DNA from: Pontibacter anaerobius
GTDB lineage: Bacteria > Bacteroidota > Bacteroidia > Cytophagales > Hymenobacteraceae
Length of the DNA stretch: 64,000 nucleotides
Direction: 5' to 3'
NCBI RefSeq assembly: GCF_026241195.1
Contig: NZ_JAPFQO010000007.1
Coordinates: forward strand, 290,186-354,185
Shown: in pieces, positions 9,123-16,320 of the stretch
Layout of the letters: each line of letters begins with the position of its first letter
How positions within the stretch are numbered: the first letter of the stretch is position 1
Notes under the pieces: model-generated
Told to the model about the DNA's origin: nothing
Database searches by the model: none
Seen by the model: the letters and a program-made list of their open reading frames with translations, nothing else
Position numbers and translations under genes: made by a program

Positions 9123-9352
9123 CAGTGGCTATCGAACTGATCCCAGTCTTTCTGTTGAGCGCCTTGTGAGATCCGGTGCCGCGAGAGCGGCAGCGCCCTG
9201 GCGCAGGAGGGAACACAGCGCGATGCGGGAAGACGAGCCCTGCCGGGCTGGAGGGAGCCAAAGCCAGAAATGAAACTGTAGGTTTGTAAGACTGCGGATA
9301 AACAGCAGCTAGAAAGGATAGCTTGTATCAAGCTAAAGAAAGCAGCGGCTGT
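9123..9352 (+). repeat. Structured dispersed element A, copy 1
   Basis: First of four copies of a roughly 230-bp element (others at 23478-23695, 37131-37368, 60085-60314). It begins AGCAGTGGCTATCG and ends AGCAGCGGCT, so both termini carry the same AGCAGYGGCT word. It contains hairpin 1 (TGCCGC, loop GAGA, GCGGCA at 9177-9192) and hairpin 2 (AGCCC, loop TGCC, GGGCT at 9236-9249), joined by a highly conserved stretch containing CGCGATGCGGGAAGACGAG. An AAGTATA heptamer follows the right end. The stem of hairpin 1 changes in a compensatory way among copies, so base pairing is conserved. No protein is encoded. Confidence 0.85.
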
Positions 9353-9421
9353 GAAAGTATAGCACAGAATTAAAGTGCAGACTTTGCCAATAATAACCGG
9401 GTCTACCTTAATACTATTAAC

Positions 9422-9467
9422 TACGAAAAAAATCGTAAATAAATTTCTTATTACGAAACAATTCGTA
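9422..9467. promoter_or_regulatory. Twin BlaI-type operator TACGA-N6-TCGTA
   Basis: Two identical inverted repeats, TACGA-N6-TCGTA, at 9422-9437 and 9452-9467, exactly 30 bp apart centre to centre, about three helical turns, so dimers would sit on one face of the DNA. The second overlaps the region just upstream of a near-consensus -7 element (TATACTTG, 9468-9475). They lie 48 bases before the blaI-like start codon. BlaI/MecI repressors bind dyads with TAC/GTA arms, so autoregulation by the adjacent repressor is the natural reading. Confidence 0.75.
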
Positions 9468-9514
9468 TATACTTGCAGTACAACCTTAAAACACCGCATA
9501 ACTACATCTACCTT

Positions 9515-9904
9515 ATGACCTTACCACAAATCCCTAAACCCACGGAGTCGGAGCTGGAGATACTGCAGGTGCTGTGGCAGCACGGCCCGAGCACGGTGCG
9601 CTTCGTGCACGAGGAGCTCAGCAAGACCAAAGAAGCCGGTTACACCACTACCCTCAAAATCATGCAGCTAATGACGGAGAAAGGCATGCTGGAGGCTGAC
9701 AAGTCGAGCCGCTCGCACATCTTTAAGCCGCTGCTGCAGGAGGAGGACACGCAGCAGCAACTGCTCAGCCGTTTTCTGGACACTGCCTTCAGGGGCTCGG
9801 CTAGTAAGCTGGTGATGCAGGCGCTCGGCAACAGCCGCACATCCAAGGAAGAGCTTGACGAAATCAGAAACCTGTTAGATAAACTGGAAGGAGGTAACCA
9901 ATGA
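9515..9904 (+). CDS. BlaI/MecI/CopY family transcriptional repressor
   Basis: A 129-residue winged-helix repressor. The start is placed at the ATG at 9515 (MTLPQIPKPTESELEILQVLW); an upstream in-frame start at 9473 would add 14 unlikely residues and would lie inside the -7 element. The N-terminal half carries the BlaI helix-turn-helix (ELEILQVLW, TTTLKIMQLMTEKGML), the C-terminal half the dimerisation helices that the partner protease normally cleaves. The stop codon overlaps the start of the M56 peptidase gene by 4 bases (ATGA), the standard BlaI-BlaR1 coupling. Two matching operators lie just upstream, so it probably represses its own operon. What is sensed is unknown. Confidence 0.92.
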   Translation: MTLPQIPKPTESELEILQVLWQHGPSTVRFVHEELSKTKEAGYTTTLKIMQLMTEKGMLEADKSSRSHIFKPLLQEEDTQQQLLSRFLDTAFRGSASKLVMQALGNSRTSKEELDEIRNLLDKLEGGNQ

Positions 9905-11904
9905 GCCTGATCCCGAACCTGTTACCCGAGGGGCTGGTAAGCGCCCTCGGCTGGACACTGCTGCACGCGTTGTGGCAGGGTGCCCTAGTGGCGCTGTTTC
10001 TAAGCCTGTTGCTGGTGCTGTTGCACCGCCAACCTGCCAAAACACGCTATGCCGTGGCAAGCTCCGCTATGCTGCTGCAATTGCTGCTATCAGTGGGCAC
10101 ATTTGTTTTATACTTTAATACAGCTGAGGGTGCCGCAACTGCAATGCAAAGTATAGCGGTGGCGGCAGAGGCTCCGGTTATAAGTATAAATGCCTCGTTT
10201 TGGGCCGATCCGGTGGGAACCGCACAGGTATACTTTGAACAGCACCTGCCGCTGCTGGTAACGCTGTGGCTGCTGGGCTTGGCGCTAATGGCCGTCCGGT
10301 TTATAGGCGGGTTGGCCTATACGCAGCGGCTGCGCCATTATAAAACTTCTCCGCTTGGGGTACAGTGGCAGCAGAAGCTGAACCAGCTTCAGAGGCGGTT
10401 AGGCATGCAGCAAGCCGTGCGGCTGGCGGAGTCGGCGTTGGTGCAGGTGCCCATGGCCATTGGTGTGGCTAAGCCCGTGATCCTGCTGCCGATGGGTGCG
10501 GTTACCGGTCTGTCGCAGGCGCAGGTAGAGGCTATACTGGCCCACGAGCTGGCACACATCCTCCGCAAAGACTACCTGCTAAACCTGCTGCAGTCGGTGG
10601 TGGACATGCTATACTTTTACCATCCGGCCATGTGGTGGGTATCGGGGGTGGTGCGTGCCGAGCGCGAGCACTGCTGCGATGATATGGCGGTGGCCCTCTG
10701 CGGCGACTCCCTAACCTATGCCCGCGCCCTTGCCGAGCTGGAGGCGATGCGCATGCCCGCCGCGCCGGGTATGGCTGTGGCTTTCTCAGGGCAACGAGGC
10801 TCTCTGATGAACCGGATTAAACGCCTGGTGGGGCAGCCCCTGAAGCCAACCTTTACCGAGGGATTTGCAGCCGGGCTGGTGCTGGTGGTAGGCTTGCTGG
10901 CAGTGTCTTTTGGGGCGATGGCCGAGCGGCAGCCGCTGGAGGCGGAAAAGCCAGCTCAGCCTGAAAAAGAAGCAACTGTACCAGAGCCTGAAGTTGCTGA
11001 GGAAGCAGGAGAAGCCGTGAGTTATACCGCGCAGGACGCCCAAGGCAATAACCGGAATGTGGTAATCATCACGAATAAAAAGGGGAAAGTAAAAGAGCTG
11101 TACGTAGACGGCAAGCGCATCCCGAAACGCGACATCGATAAGTATAAAAATCTTGTAGACCAGCGCCTGCAGGCTACAAACGATGCGCCTAAAGCAACAC
11201 GTGAGGAATTGCAGGTGCTGCTGGAGCAGGAGCGTGAAGCCCTGGCCCGCGCCCAAAGGGATACCCGTAAACAGAGAATCATCATAGAGCGTTATGATGG
11301 GGAGACACCTCCGCCATTGCCACCTGTTCCCGGAGTGCCGCCGCTGCCCCCTATGCCGCCCATGCCTGCACCTGGTATTGCGCCACCCCCTCCCCCTGCC
11401 CCACCCGCACCTCCAGCTCCGCCTGTAGGAGCCAGCAAAAAGAAGCAGAAAGCCTACGAGCGCGAGATGAAGCAGTATGATGCGGAGTTGGACCGCTATG
11501 CGCAGCAGATGAAGCTGTACGAACAGGAAGTTATCGTGAGACGTATAGCCGGAGACAGCCTGAGGCGAAAAGAAATGATGGCCAGAAGCCGCGAAAGAGC
11601 CGACGAAATGAGAGCCCGCCAGGAGGCACGCCAGCAGGAGGTGGAAGCCCGACGCGCTGAGATGGAAACCCGCCGTGCCGAGATGGAAGTAAGAAGGGCG
11701 GAAATGGAGGAGCACCGCCAGAAGCACATGGAAAACATGCGCCAGTTGAAGGAGGAACTGGTAAAAGATGGCCTGATTGAGAGCGATAGCAGCAACCTTA
11801 ACATCAGGATAAATAACAACACACTGTACATCAACGACAAGGAGCAGCCACAAAAGGTATACGACAAGTATAAAAAGTGGCTGCACCCGGATAAGCAGCC
11901 GTAA
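9901..11904 (+). CDS. BlaR1/MecR1-like M56 membrane metallopeptidase with Pro-rich and charged coiled-coil tail
   Basis: A 667-residue integral membrane protease. Hydrophobic segments lie near residues 20-42, 55-75, 115-140 and about 318-340. The zinc motif HELAH is at 215-219, followed by a DYLLNLL helix and the conserved AEREHCCDD motif that supplies the third ligand. After the last membrane segment there is no penicillin-binding sensor domain as in BlaR1. Instead there is an acidic linker, a proline-rich stretch (about 462-505) and a long charged helix with tandem RRAEMExR units (about 545-625). It presumably cleaves the BlaI-like partner upon an envelope signal. The sensor region is unlike BlaR1, so a beta-lactam signal should not be assumed. 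A terminator follows. Confidence 0.88.
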   Translation: MSLIPNLLPEGLVSALGWTLLHALWQGALVALFLSLLLVLLHRQPAKTRYAVASSAMLLQLLLSVGTFVLYFNTAEGAATAMQSIAVAAEAPVISINASFWADPVGTAQVYFEQHLPLLVTLWLLGLALMAVRFIGGLAYTQRLRHYKTSPLGVQWQQKLNQLQRRLGMQQAVRLAESALVQVPMAIGVAKPVILLPMGAVTGLSQAQVEAILAHELAHILRKDYLLNLLQSVVDMLYFYHPAMWWVSGVVRAEREHCCDDMAVALCGDSLTYARALAELEAMRMPAAPGMAVAFSGQRGSLMNRIKRLVGQPLKPTFTEGFAAGLVLVVGLLAVSFGAMAERQPLEAEKPAQPEKEATVPEPEVAEEAGEAVSYTAQDAQGNNRNVVIITNKKGKVKELYVDGKRIPKRDIDKYKNLVDQRLQATNDAPKATREELQVLLEQEREALARAQRDTRKQRIIIERYDGETPPPLPPVPGVPPLPPMPPMPAPGIAPPPPPAPPAPPAPPVGASKKKQKAYEREMKQYDAELDRYAQQMKLYEQEVIVRRIAGDSLRRKEMMARSRERADEMRARQEARQQEVEARRAEMETRRAEMEVRRAEMEEHRQKHMENMRQLKEELVKDGLIESDSSNLNIRINNNTLYINDKEQPQKVYDKYKKWLHPDKQP

Positions 11905-11928
11905 CCTTTGACTATGCAAATTTCGCAA

Positions 11929-11966
11929 TAAAGCCTACCTTTGATGTATAAAAAGGTAGGCTTTAT
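11929..11966 (+). terminator. Terminator after the BlaI/M56 operon
   Basis: Perfect inverted repeat AAAGCCTACCTT / AAGGTAGGCTTT with an 11-base loop, followed by TATACTTTTTAAG. It starts 25 bases after the M56 stop codon. Confidence 0.8.
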
Positions 11967-12106
11967 ACTTTTTAAGTATCTGGCAAGCTATACTTTATGC
12001 TTGGCGTACATATCCCTAAATAGGGTAAATTGCGTAAGTATGCGTACCCGCCTTTTGGCCGGCTTAAACGTTTGTTTCATTCTGTCATCACCCCATATAT
12101 TTCTTT

Positions 12107-14236
12107 ATGGCTAAAATGTTTCCCCTGACCCAGACATGTGTGCGTGCTGCGCTTACATTGCTGCTGCTCTTCCTGCTCTCTTCACGCGCCTTCGCCTCCG
12201 ATACCCAACACATGATACCGCTCTCGCTGCAGGAACGGGTGCAGCAGTCTGAGATGGTAGTGGAAGGGGAAGTGGTGCGGCAAGAGTCTTTCTGGGATGC
12301 CCGTCACGAGAACATCTATACTTCCAGCATCATCAAAGTATATAAATCCTTTAAAGGCGAAGTCAAGGCCGAGCTGATAGAGGTGGTTACAGAAGGAGGC
12401 ACGGTGGGCATGAAAAAACACGTTTTCTCCACGGCGCTTAAACTACGGCCCGGGCAGCAAGGGCTATTCTTTTTAAAGCGACAGCAGATGCTGCAGCGCA
12501 CACCGGCTAACCTGCCCCTGAGCACCCGCGCCTACGGCAGCGAGCAGGGCTTTGTGCGTTACAATGTGGAAAACCGCACCGCCCGAGGTGTTTTTGAGAG
12601 CTACGATAATGTGCAGCAACTATATGATGCAGTCCGCGAGAAGACGGGGCTGCCGTTCAGGACCATCTCCGAAAACCAGAAACTGAAGGCCTCTGCTGTA
12701 CAGAACGGGCAGAAGCAGCAGCAAAGCGCAATGGCGCCTGTCATCACCTCTTTCTCGCCTACAAGAGCCAGCGCAGGCACGGGCACAGTACTTACCATAA
12801 ACGGTACAGGCTTTGGCAACAGCCGTGGTAACGGGTTTGTGGAGTTCCGGAATGCAGATGATGGCGGACAGACATTCGTAAAGCCGCTCCCGTCGGAGTA
12901 CATATCCTGGACGAACACCCGCATCACCATGTATATCCCTTCTGTGATGCAGGATGATGGCACGGCCGGTTCAGGCCCTATCCGTGTAACCGCCAACGAC
13001 GGCACCTCCTTTACCTCTGTGGGTAGCATTACACTGGAATTTGCCTACTCCAACATCGATTTTAACGATAAGTCCTTCCGCCCCATACTTACCAGTCAGA
13101 ATAACGCAGGCGGTTACACCATTCTGTATTCCGAAAGTATGGATAGCAGGCTGGCGGCCAAAGAGGGCTTTCGGCGGGCCGTAAACACGTGGGTTTGCGT
13201 GTCGGAGATAAACTGGGTGCTGGGAGGGCTTACCCAGATAAACGCTGCGTCAGAAGACGGTTCTTCCGTAGTCCGTTTTGCCTCACAGTCTACGGTGGGC
13301 GAGTCGGTGCTGGCGCGAACCATTAGCCGCTACGAGGGCTGCCGTAGCCTTGTAACCAATGACACGCTGTTCTGGGTTACGGAGTTTGATATGGAGATAA
13401 ACAGCGAGATTAACTGGCAGTATGGGCCGGGCGGGCCGGGGGCCGATCAGTTTGACTTTGAGACGGTGGTGCTGCATGAGCTTGGCCATGCACACCAGCT
13501 TGGGCACGTGAACATACCGCGCGCGGTTATGTTTTATGCCATAGAGTACGCACGTCTGGAGCGCGACCTTAGCTCCCTTGATATTGAGGGTGCTGAGTTG
13601 GTGGTGGCGAACAGTGTCGGCGAAAATGCCTGCAGTGTTCCGCCAATGGTGCCTAACCCGAACGGGGAGTGTAACCTGGCCCCGGAGATCCTGACGCTCG
13701 ATGCCGAGTTTACCTCATCCAATGCCGTGCAGGTGGACTGGACCACCCGGGGTGAGCAGGAGGTGGATCAGTTTGTGGTACAGCGAAGCGCCGATGGCAT
13801 CTCGTGGGAAGACGTGGGCACAGTAGCCGCCGAAGGCCCAAGCCAAACGGACCTGTTCTATACTTTCACGGATACCGACCCGCTGCGCGACCAGTCGTAC
13901 TATCGCCTTGAGGTAGTGTACCAGAACGCTGAAAGCAGCTTCTCGCCACGTGCAGTGGTTGTGAACCCGGCCGACCTCCGCGTGCTACGCTACTTCCCTA
14001 ACCCGGTTGGCGGCGAGAGCAGCCAGATTACCCTCAGGTATTTGGTTAGCCGCAACGCCACTTTGCAGGCGCAACTCTACGACTCCAGGGGACAAATGGT
14101 AAGGGATTACAAGGTCAGCTTCAGTACGGGCACCAGCGAATACAGCATAGACCTGCAAGGGCTCGCCGCCGGTATATACTTCCTGAAGTGGCAGGAGGGC
14201 AACAAGAGCGGCACAGAGAGAATCCTGAAAATATAG
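12107..14236 (+). CDS. Secreted metzincin-like metalloprotease with IPT/TIG domain and T9SS type A sorting domain
   Basis: A 709-residue secreted protein. It has a signal peptide (about 1-31), a domain of unknown role (about 35-205), an IPT/TIG immunoglobulin-like domain (about 210-305: PVITSFSPTRASAGTGTVLTI) and a catalytic domain with HELGHAHQLGH at 457-467. That is the HExxHxxGxxH zinc signature of metzincins, and a Met (AVMFYAIEY) follows as a possible Met-turn. A fibronectin-like domain follows (about 535-620). The last 80 residues (YFPNPVGGES to TERILKI) form a T9SS type A sorting domain, so the protein should be secreted and lipid-anchored or released. The substrate is unknown. The gene stands alone and ends in a 21-bp bidirectional terminator. 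Confidence 0.9.
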   Translation: MAKMFPLTQTCVRAALTLLLLFLLSSRAFASDTQHMIPLSLQERVQQSEMVVEGEVVRQESFWDARHENIYTSSIIKVYKSFKGEVKAELIEVVTEGGTVGMKKHVFSTALKLRPGQQGLFFLKRQQMLQRTPANLPLSTRAYGSEQGFVRYNVENRTARGVFESYDNVQQLYDAVREKTGLPFRTISENQKLKASAVQNGQKQQQSAMAPVITSFSPTRASAGTGTVLTINGTGFGNSRGNGFVEFRNADDGGQTFVKPLPSEYISWTNTRITMYIPSVMQDDGTAGSGPIRVTANDGTSFTSVGSITLEFAYSNIDFNDKSFRPILTSQNNAGGYTILYSESMDSRLAAKEGFRRAVNTWVCVSEINWVLGGLTQINAASEDGSSVVRFASQSTVGESVLARTISRYEGCRSLVTNDTLFWVTEFDMEINSEINWQYGPGGPGADQFDFETVVLHELGHAHQLGHVNIPRAVMFYAIEYARLERDLSSLDIEGAELVVANSVGENACSVPPMVPNPNGECNLAPEILTLDAEFTSSNAVQVDWTTRGEQEVDQFVVQRSADGISWEDVGTVAAEGPSQTDLFYTFTDTDPLRDQSYYRLEVVYQNAESSFSPRAVVVNPADLRVLRYFPNPVGGESSQITLRYLVSRNATLQAQLYDSRGQMVRDYKVSFSTGTSEYSIDLQGLAAGIYFLKWQEGNKSGTERILKI

Positions 14237-14240
14237 TACG

Positions 14241-14288
14241 TATAAAACAGCAGCGCCGGAGCTATCAACTCCGGCGCTGCTGTTTTAT
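14241..14288. terminator. Bidirectional terminator between metzincin and Hsp20 genes
   Basis: A perfect 21-bp inverted repeat (TATAAAACAGCAGCGCCGGAG and complement, 6-base loop) with A-run and T-run on the two sides, placed between convergent genes. It can stop transcription from both. Confidence 0.92.
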
Positions 14289-14301
14289 ACGTTTGCTCTT
14301 T

Positions 14302-14772
14302 CTAATCTATCTTGATCTTACGGCTTGGCTTCTCCTTGTCTTTGCCTTTAGGCACCATAACGTGCAGCACGCCGTCTTTGTAGTTAGCCTTTATGTCATC
14401 CTCCTTCACAGATTCTGGCAGGCGGAAAGAGCGGCTGAAAGAGCTGTAGTTATACTCGCGGCGGGTATAGTTCTCCTGCTCTTCTTTCTGTTCCTCCTCC
14501 TTCTCAGAACTGATGGTCAGCATGCCTTCGTTCACATCAATATTAAAGTCCTCTTTCTTCATGCCTGGGGCAGCCACCTCAATGTCGTAGCCTTTATCGG
14601 TTTCGCGGATGTTGGTGGCAGGCACGTTGGCCATCATCTGCTGCCCCATACGCGAAGGCATTCCCCAAAGGTCATTCTCAAAAAAACGGTCTACATCGCT
14701 AAAGAAATCAGAGAAAACAGAACGGGCCGGAGCCATACTTCCCCTGTTTCTTCTAGTCATCAAGTTTGCCAT
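14302..14772 (-). CDS. Hsp20/alpha-crystallin family small heat-shock protein
   Basis: A 156-residue cytoplasmic chaperone that holds unfolding proteins for refolding. The alpha-crystallin domain covers about residues 48-145 (ATNIRETDKGYDIEVAAPGMKK start; FSRSFRLPESV; A-x-Y-KDGVLHVMVPK near the end, the family's A-x-x-x-n-GVL motif). The C-terminal RKIKID gives the I-x-I oligomer contact. A clear Shine-Dalgarno (AAGGAGGAATAAACC) precedes the ATG, which is unusual for this genome and suggests strong translation. An inverted repeat TGATAAA-N9-TTTATCA at 14820-14842 lies upstream and might be an operator. Confidence 0.95.
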   Translation of the reverse strand: MANLMTRRNRGSMAPARSVFSDFFSDVDRFFENDLWGMPSRMGQQMMANVPATNIRETDKGYDIEVAAPGMKKEDFNIDVNEGMLTISSEKEEEQKEEQENYTRREYNYSSFSRSFRLPESVKEDDIKANYKDGVLHVMVPKGKDKEKPSRKIKID

Positions 14773-14945
14773 GGTTTATTCCTCCTTCTACTTTTAAGTA
14801 TAATATAAATATATTTTAATGATAAATGTTTGTCTTTTATCAAGTTTTACGAGTTGCTAAAGTATACGTTGTGCTGTGTCGGCAACATTGGCAGGTGTAA
14901 CGGAGGCTTTTACTTAAAAAATGGGGACGGTTACAGGCAGAAAGT

Positions 14946-14994
14946 AAAAAGGCAGGCAACATGCAGTTGGGGAAACTGACTGTTGCCTGCCTTT
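14946..14994. terminator. Orphan terminator-like hairpin
   Basis: Stem AAAGGCAGGCAACA / TGTTGCCTGCCTTT (14 bp) with A-run before and T-run after, able to act on both strands. On the minus strand nothing but intergenic sequence lies upstream; on the plus strand only the Hsp20 promoter region. A short RNA gene could end here. Confidence 0.6.
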
Positions 14995-15360
14995 TGGGAG
15001 AAGTGGCACCTGCTACACCATGGTTTGCGTAACACACATAGAAATTACAGCCTTGGTATACGCGCCACAGTGTAAGGTTTTAGAGCATTAAGGGTTTTCT
15101 AAGCTTGGAAACACTGTGAACGATGTCGTAAAAATGCACACCTCAATTCTATAACACAAGGTATTTTGAGACAGCTTTGTAACATCAGAAAAAGGGGTTT
15201 TTCAGTGCCATGTTTAATGCAAAACTGCGTTTAATAATTGTAGGGCCATGTTTTGGCTGGTAGAAAAAGGCCGGTTTGTCACATGGGGCTCCTGAAAAAA
15301 ATGTGTTGTGCCATTAATTTTTTCAGGGCGCTGTTGTAGTTCTGGAAGTATGGACTGGTT

Positions 15361-15386
15361 TTGTTATAGGTATAAAGCTATATTTG
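15361..15386 (+). promoter_or_regulatory. Putative Bacteroidetes promoter of the DUF3667 gene
   Basis: A perfect -7 element TATATTTG (15379-15386) about 40 bases before the start codon. A TTG at 15361-15363 lies 15 bases upstream, shorter than the usual 19-21, so the -33 assignment is weak. Confidence 0.45.
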
Positions 15387-15425
15387 AGATAGCATGGAAA
15401 TACCCGGCTGGCCGGGGCATAGCCT

Positions 15426-16304
15426 ATGGAAAAGAAAAGACGCAAGTTTACGCAGTGCCCCAACTGCGGCTACACTTTTGAGGAGGTAAACAACTACTGC
15501 CCCAATTGCGGGCAGGAGAACCACGACCTGAACGTGCCCGTGAAGCACCTGGTGGAGGAGTTCCTGGAGGGCACAATGCATTACGACGCCAAGTTCTGGG
15601 TTACGCTCAAGTACCTGCTTTTCAAACCCGGCCTGCTTACCGAGAAGTTCAACATAGGGCAGCGGGCCTCCTATGTGCCGCCATTCCGGCTGTACGTGTT
15701 CATCAGCTTGGTCTTCTTCTTCATGCTAGCTATCAGCCCCAACACCATGAACGTGGGCCTAAACAGAACGGACGCTTTAGAGAATATGGATCCGGAGGAG
15801 AAAGCCGCAGTAGCCAGGCTAGATTCTGTACGCGCGCAGGTGGGCAACGAGGTAGGAGTAGAGCAAGAAGGTATACTGGCAATGCTAGAGAAGGCGGATA
15901 AGGCTAAGACAAACCCAAAACTGCTGCGCGACAAGCTGATCAAAAACACCTCTTTCCTGATGTTCCTGCTGATGCCGCTCTTCGGGTACCTGCTCTACCT
16001 GTTTTACCGGAAACTGCGCCGCAACTACGTGGAGCACCTTATGTTCTCCATCCACATGCACTCGTTCTTTTTCATTCTGTTCACGGTTTACCTGGCGCTT
16101 AAATTCTTTTTGCCGGAGGGCGTGGACATTTTCTGGGTGGTGGTGCTGATCACAGCGGTTTATACTTATCTTGCCATGCAGCGCGTGTACAAGCAGACAT
16201 ACCTGCAAACGCTTCTGAAATTTATACCTGTTTCATTTATTTACATCATCTGCCTGGGTGTCGCTCTCTTCGGAAACGTGGTGGTGAGCATCCTGCTGAG
16301 CTGA
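15426..16304 (+). CDS. DUF3667 domain membrane protein
   Basis: A 292-residue membrane protein of a family common in Bacteroidota and of unknown function. The N terminus is a zinc ribbon (CPNCG at 11-15 and CPNCG at 25-29). Then comes the family motif about residues 37-90 (a FLEGTMHYDAKFWVT stretch, LLFKPGLLTEKF, G-x-RASYVPPFRLY), the first membrane segment (FISLVFFFML), a charged loop of about 80 residues and four C-terminal membrane segments. The 16-base gap to the dGTPase start suggests cotranscription, but no functional link is known. Confidence 0.88.
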   Translation: MEKKRRKFTQCPNCGYTFEEVNNYCPNCGQENHDLNVPVKHLVEEFLEGTMHYDAKFWVTLKYLLFKPGLLTEKFNIGQRASYVPPFRLYVFISLVFFFMLAISPNTMNVGLNRTDALENMDPEEKAAVARLDSVRAQVGNEVGVEQEGILAMLEKADKAKTNPKLLRDKLIKNTSFLMFLLMPLFGYLLYLFYRKLRRNYVEHLMFSIHMHSFFFILFTVYLALKFFLPEGVDIFWVVVLITAVYTYLAMQRVYKQTYLQTLLKFIPVSFIYIICLGVALFGNVVVSILLS

Positions 16305-16320
16305 TTTATACTTGCCTGCC

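Larger units (their letters stand above)
14773..15425. other. 650-bp intergenic region with operator-like dyad, orphan hairpin and promoter
   Basis: No credible coding sequence. It holds the Hsp20 leader with a dyad TGATAAA-N9-TTTATCA (14820-14842), a terminator-like hairpin at 14946-14994 without an obvious gene on either side, an AT-rich stretch (15100-15360) in which I see nothing recognisable, and the promoter of the DUF3667 gene. A small RNA ending at the orphan hairpin is possible but unproven. Confidence 0.5.

Noticed and set aside
9515..11904. Beta-lactam resistance locus (BlaI-BlaR1)
   Set aside because: No beta-lactamase gene lies nearby and the M56 protein has no penicillin-binding sensor domain, so resistance should not be inferred.
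11944..12120. Short plus-strand frame starting MYKKVGFILF after the M56 gene
   Set aside because: It begins in the loop of the terminator and overlaps the start of the metzincin gene; no conservation can be shown.
14188..14808. 206-codon plus-strand frame over the Hsp20 gene
   Set aside because: It is antisense to a well-conserved Hsp20 gene and runs through the bidirectional terminator; not a credible protein.
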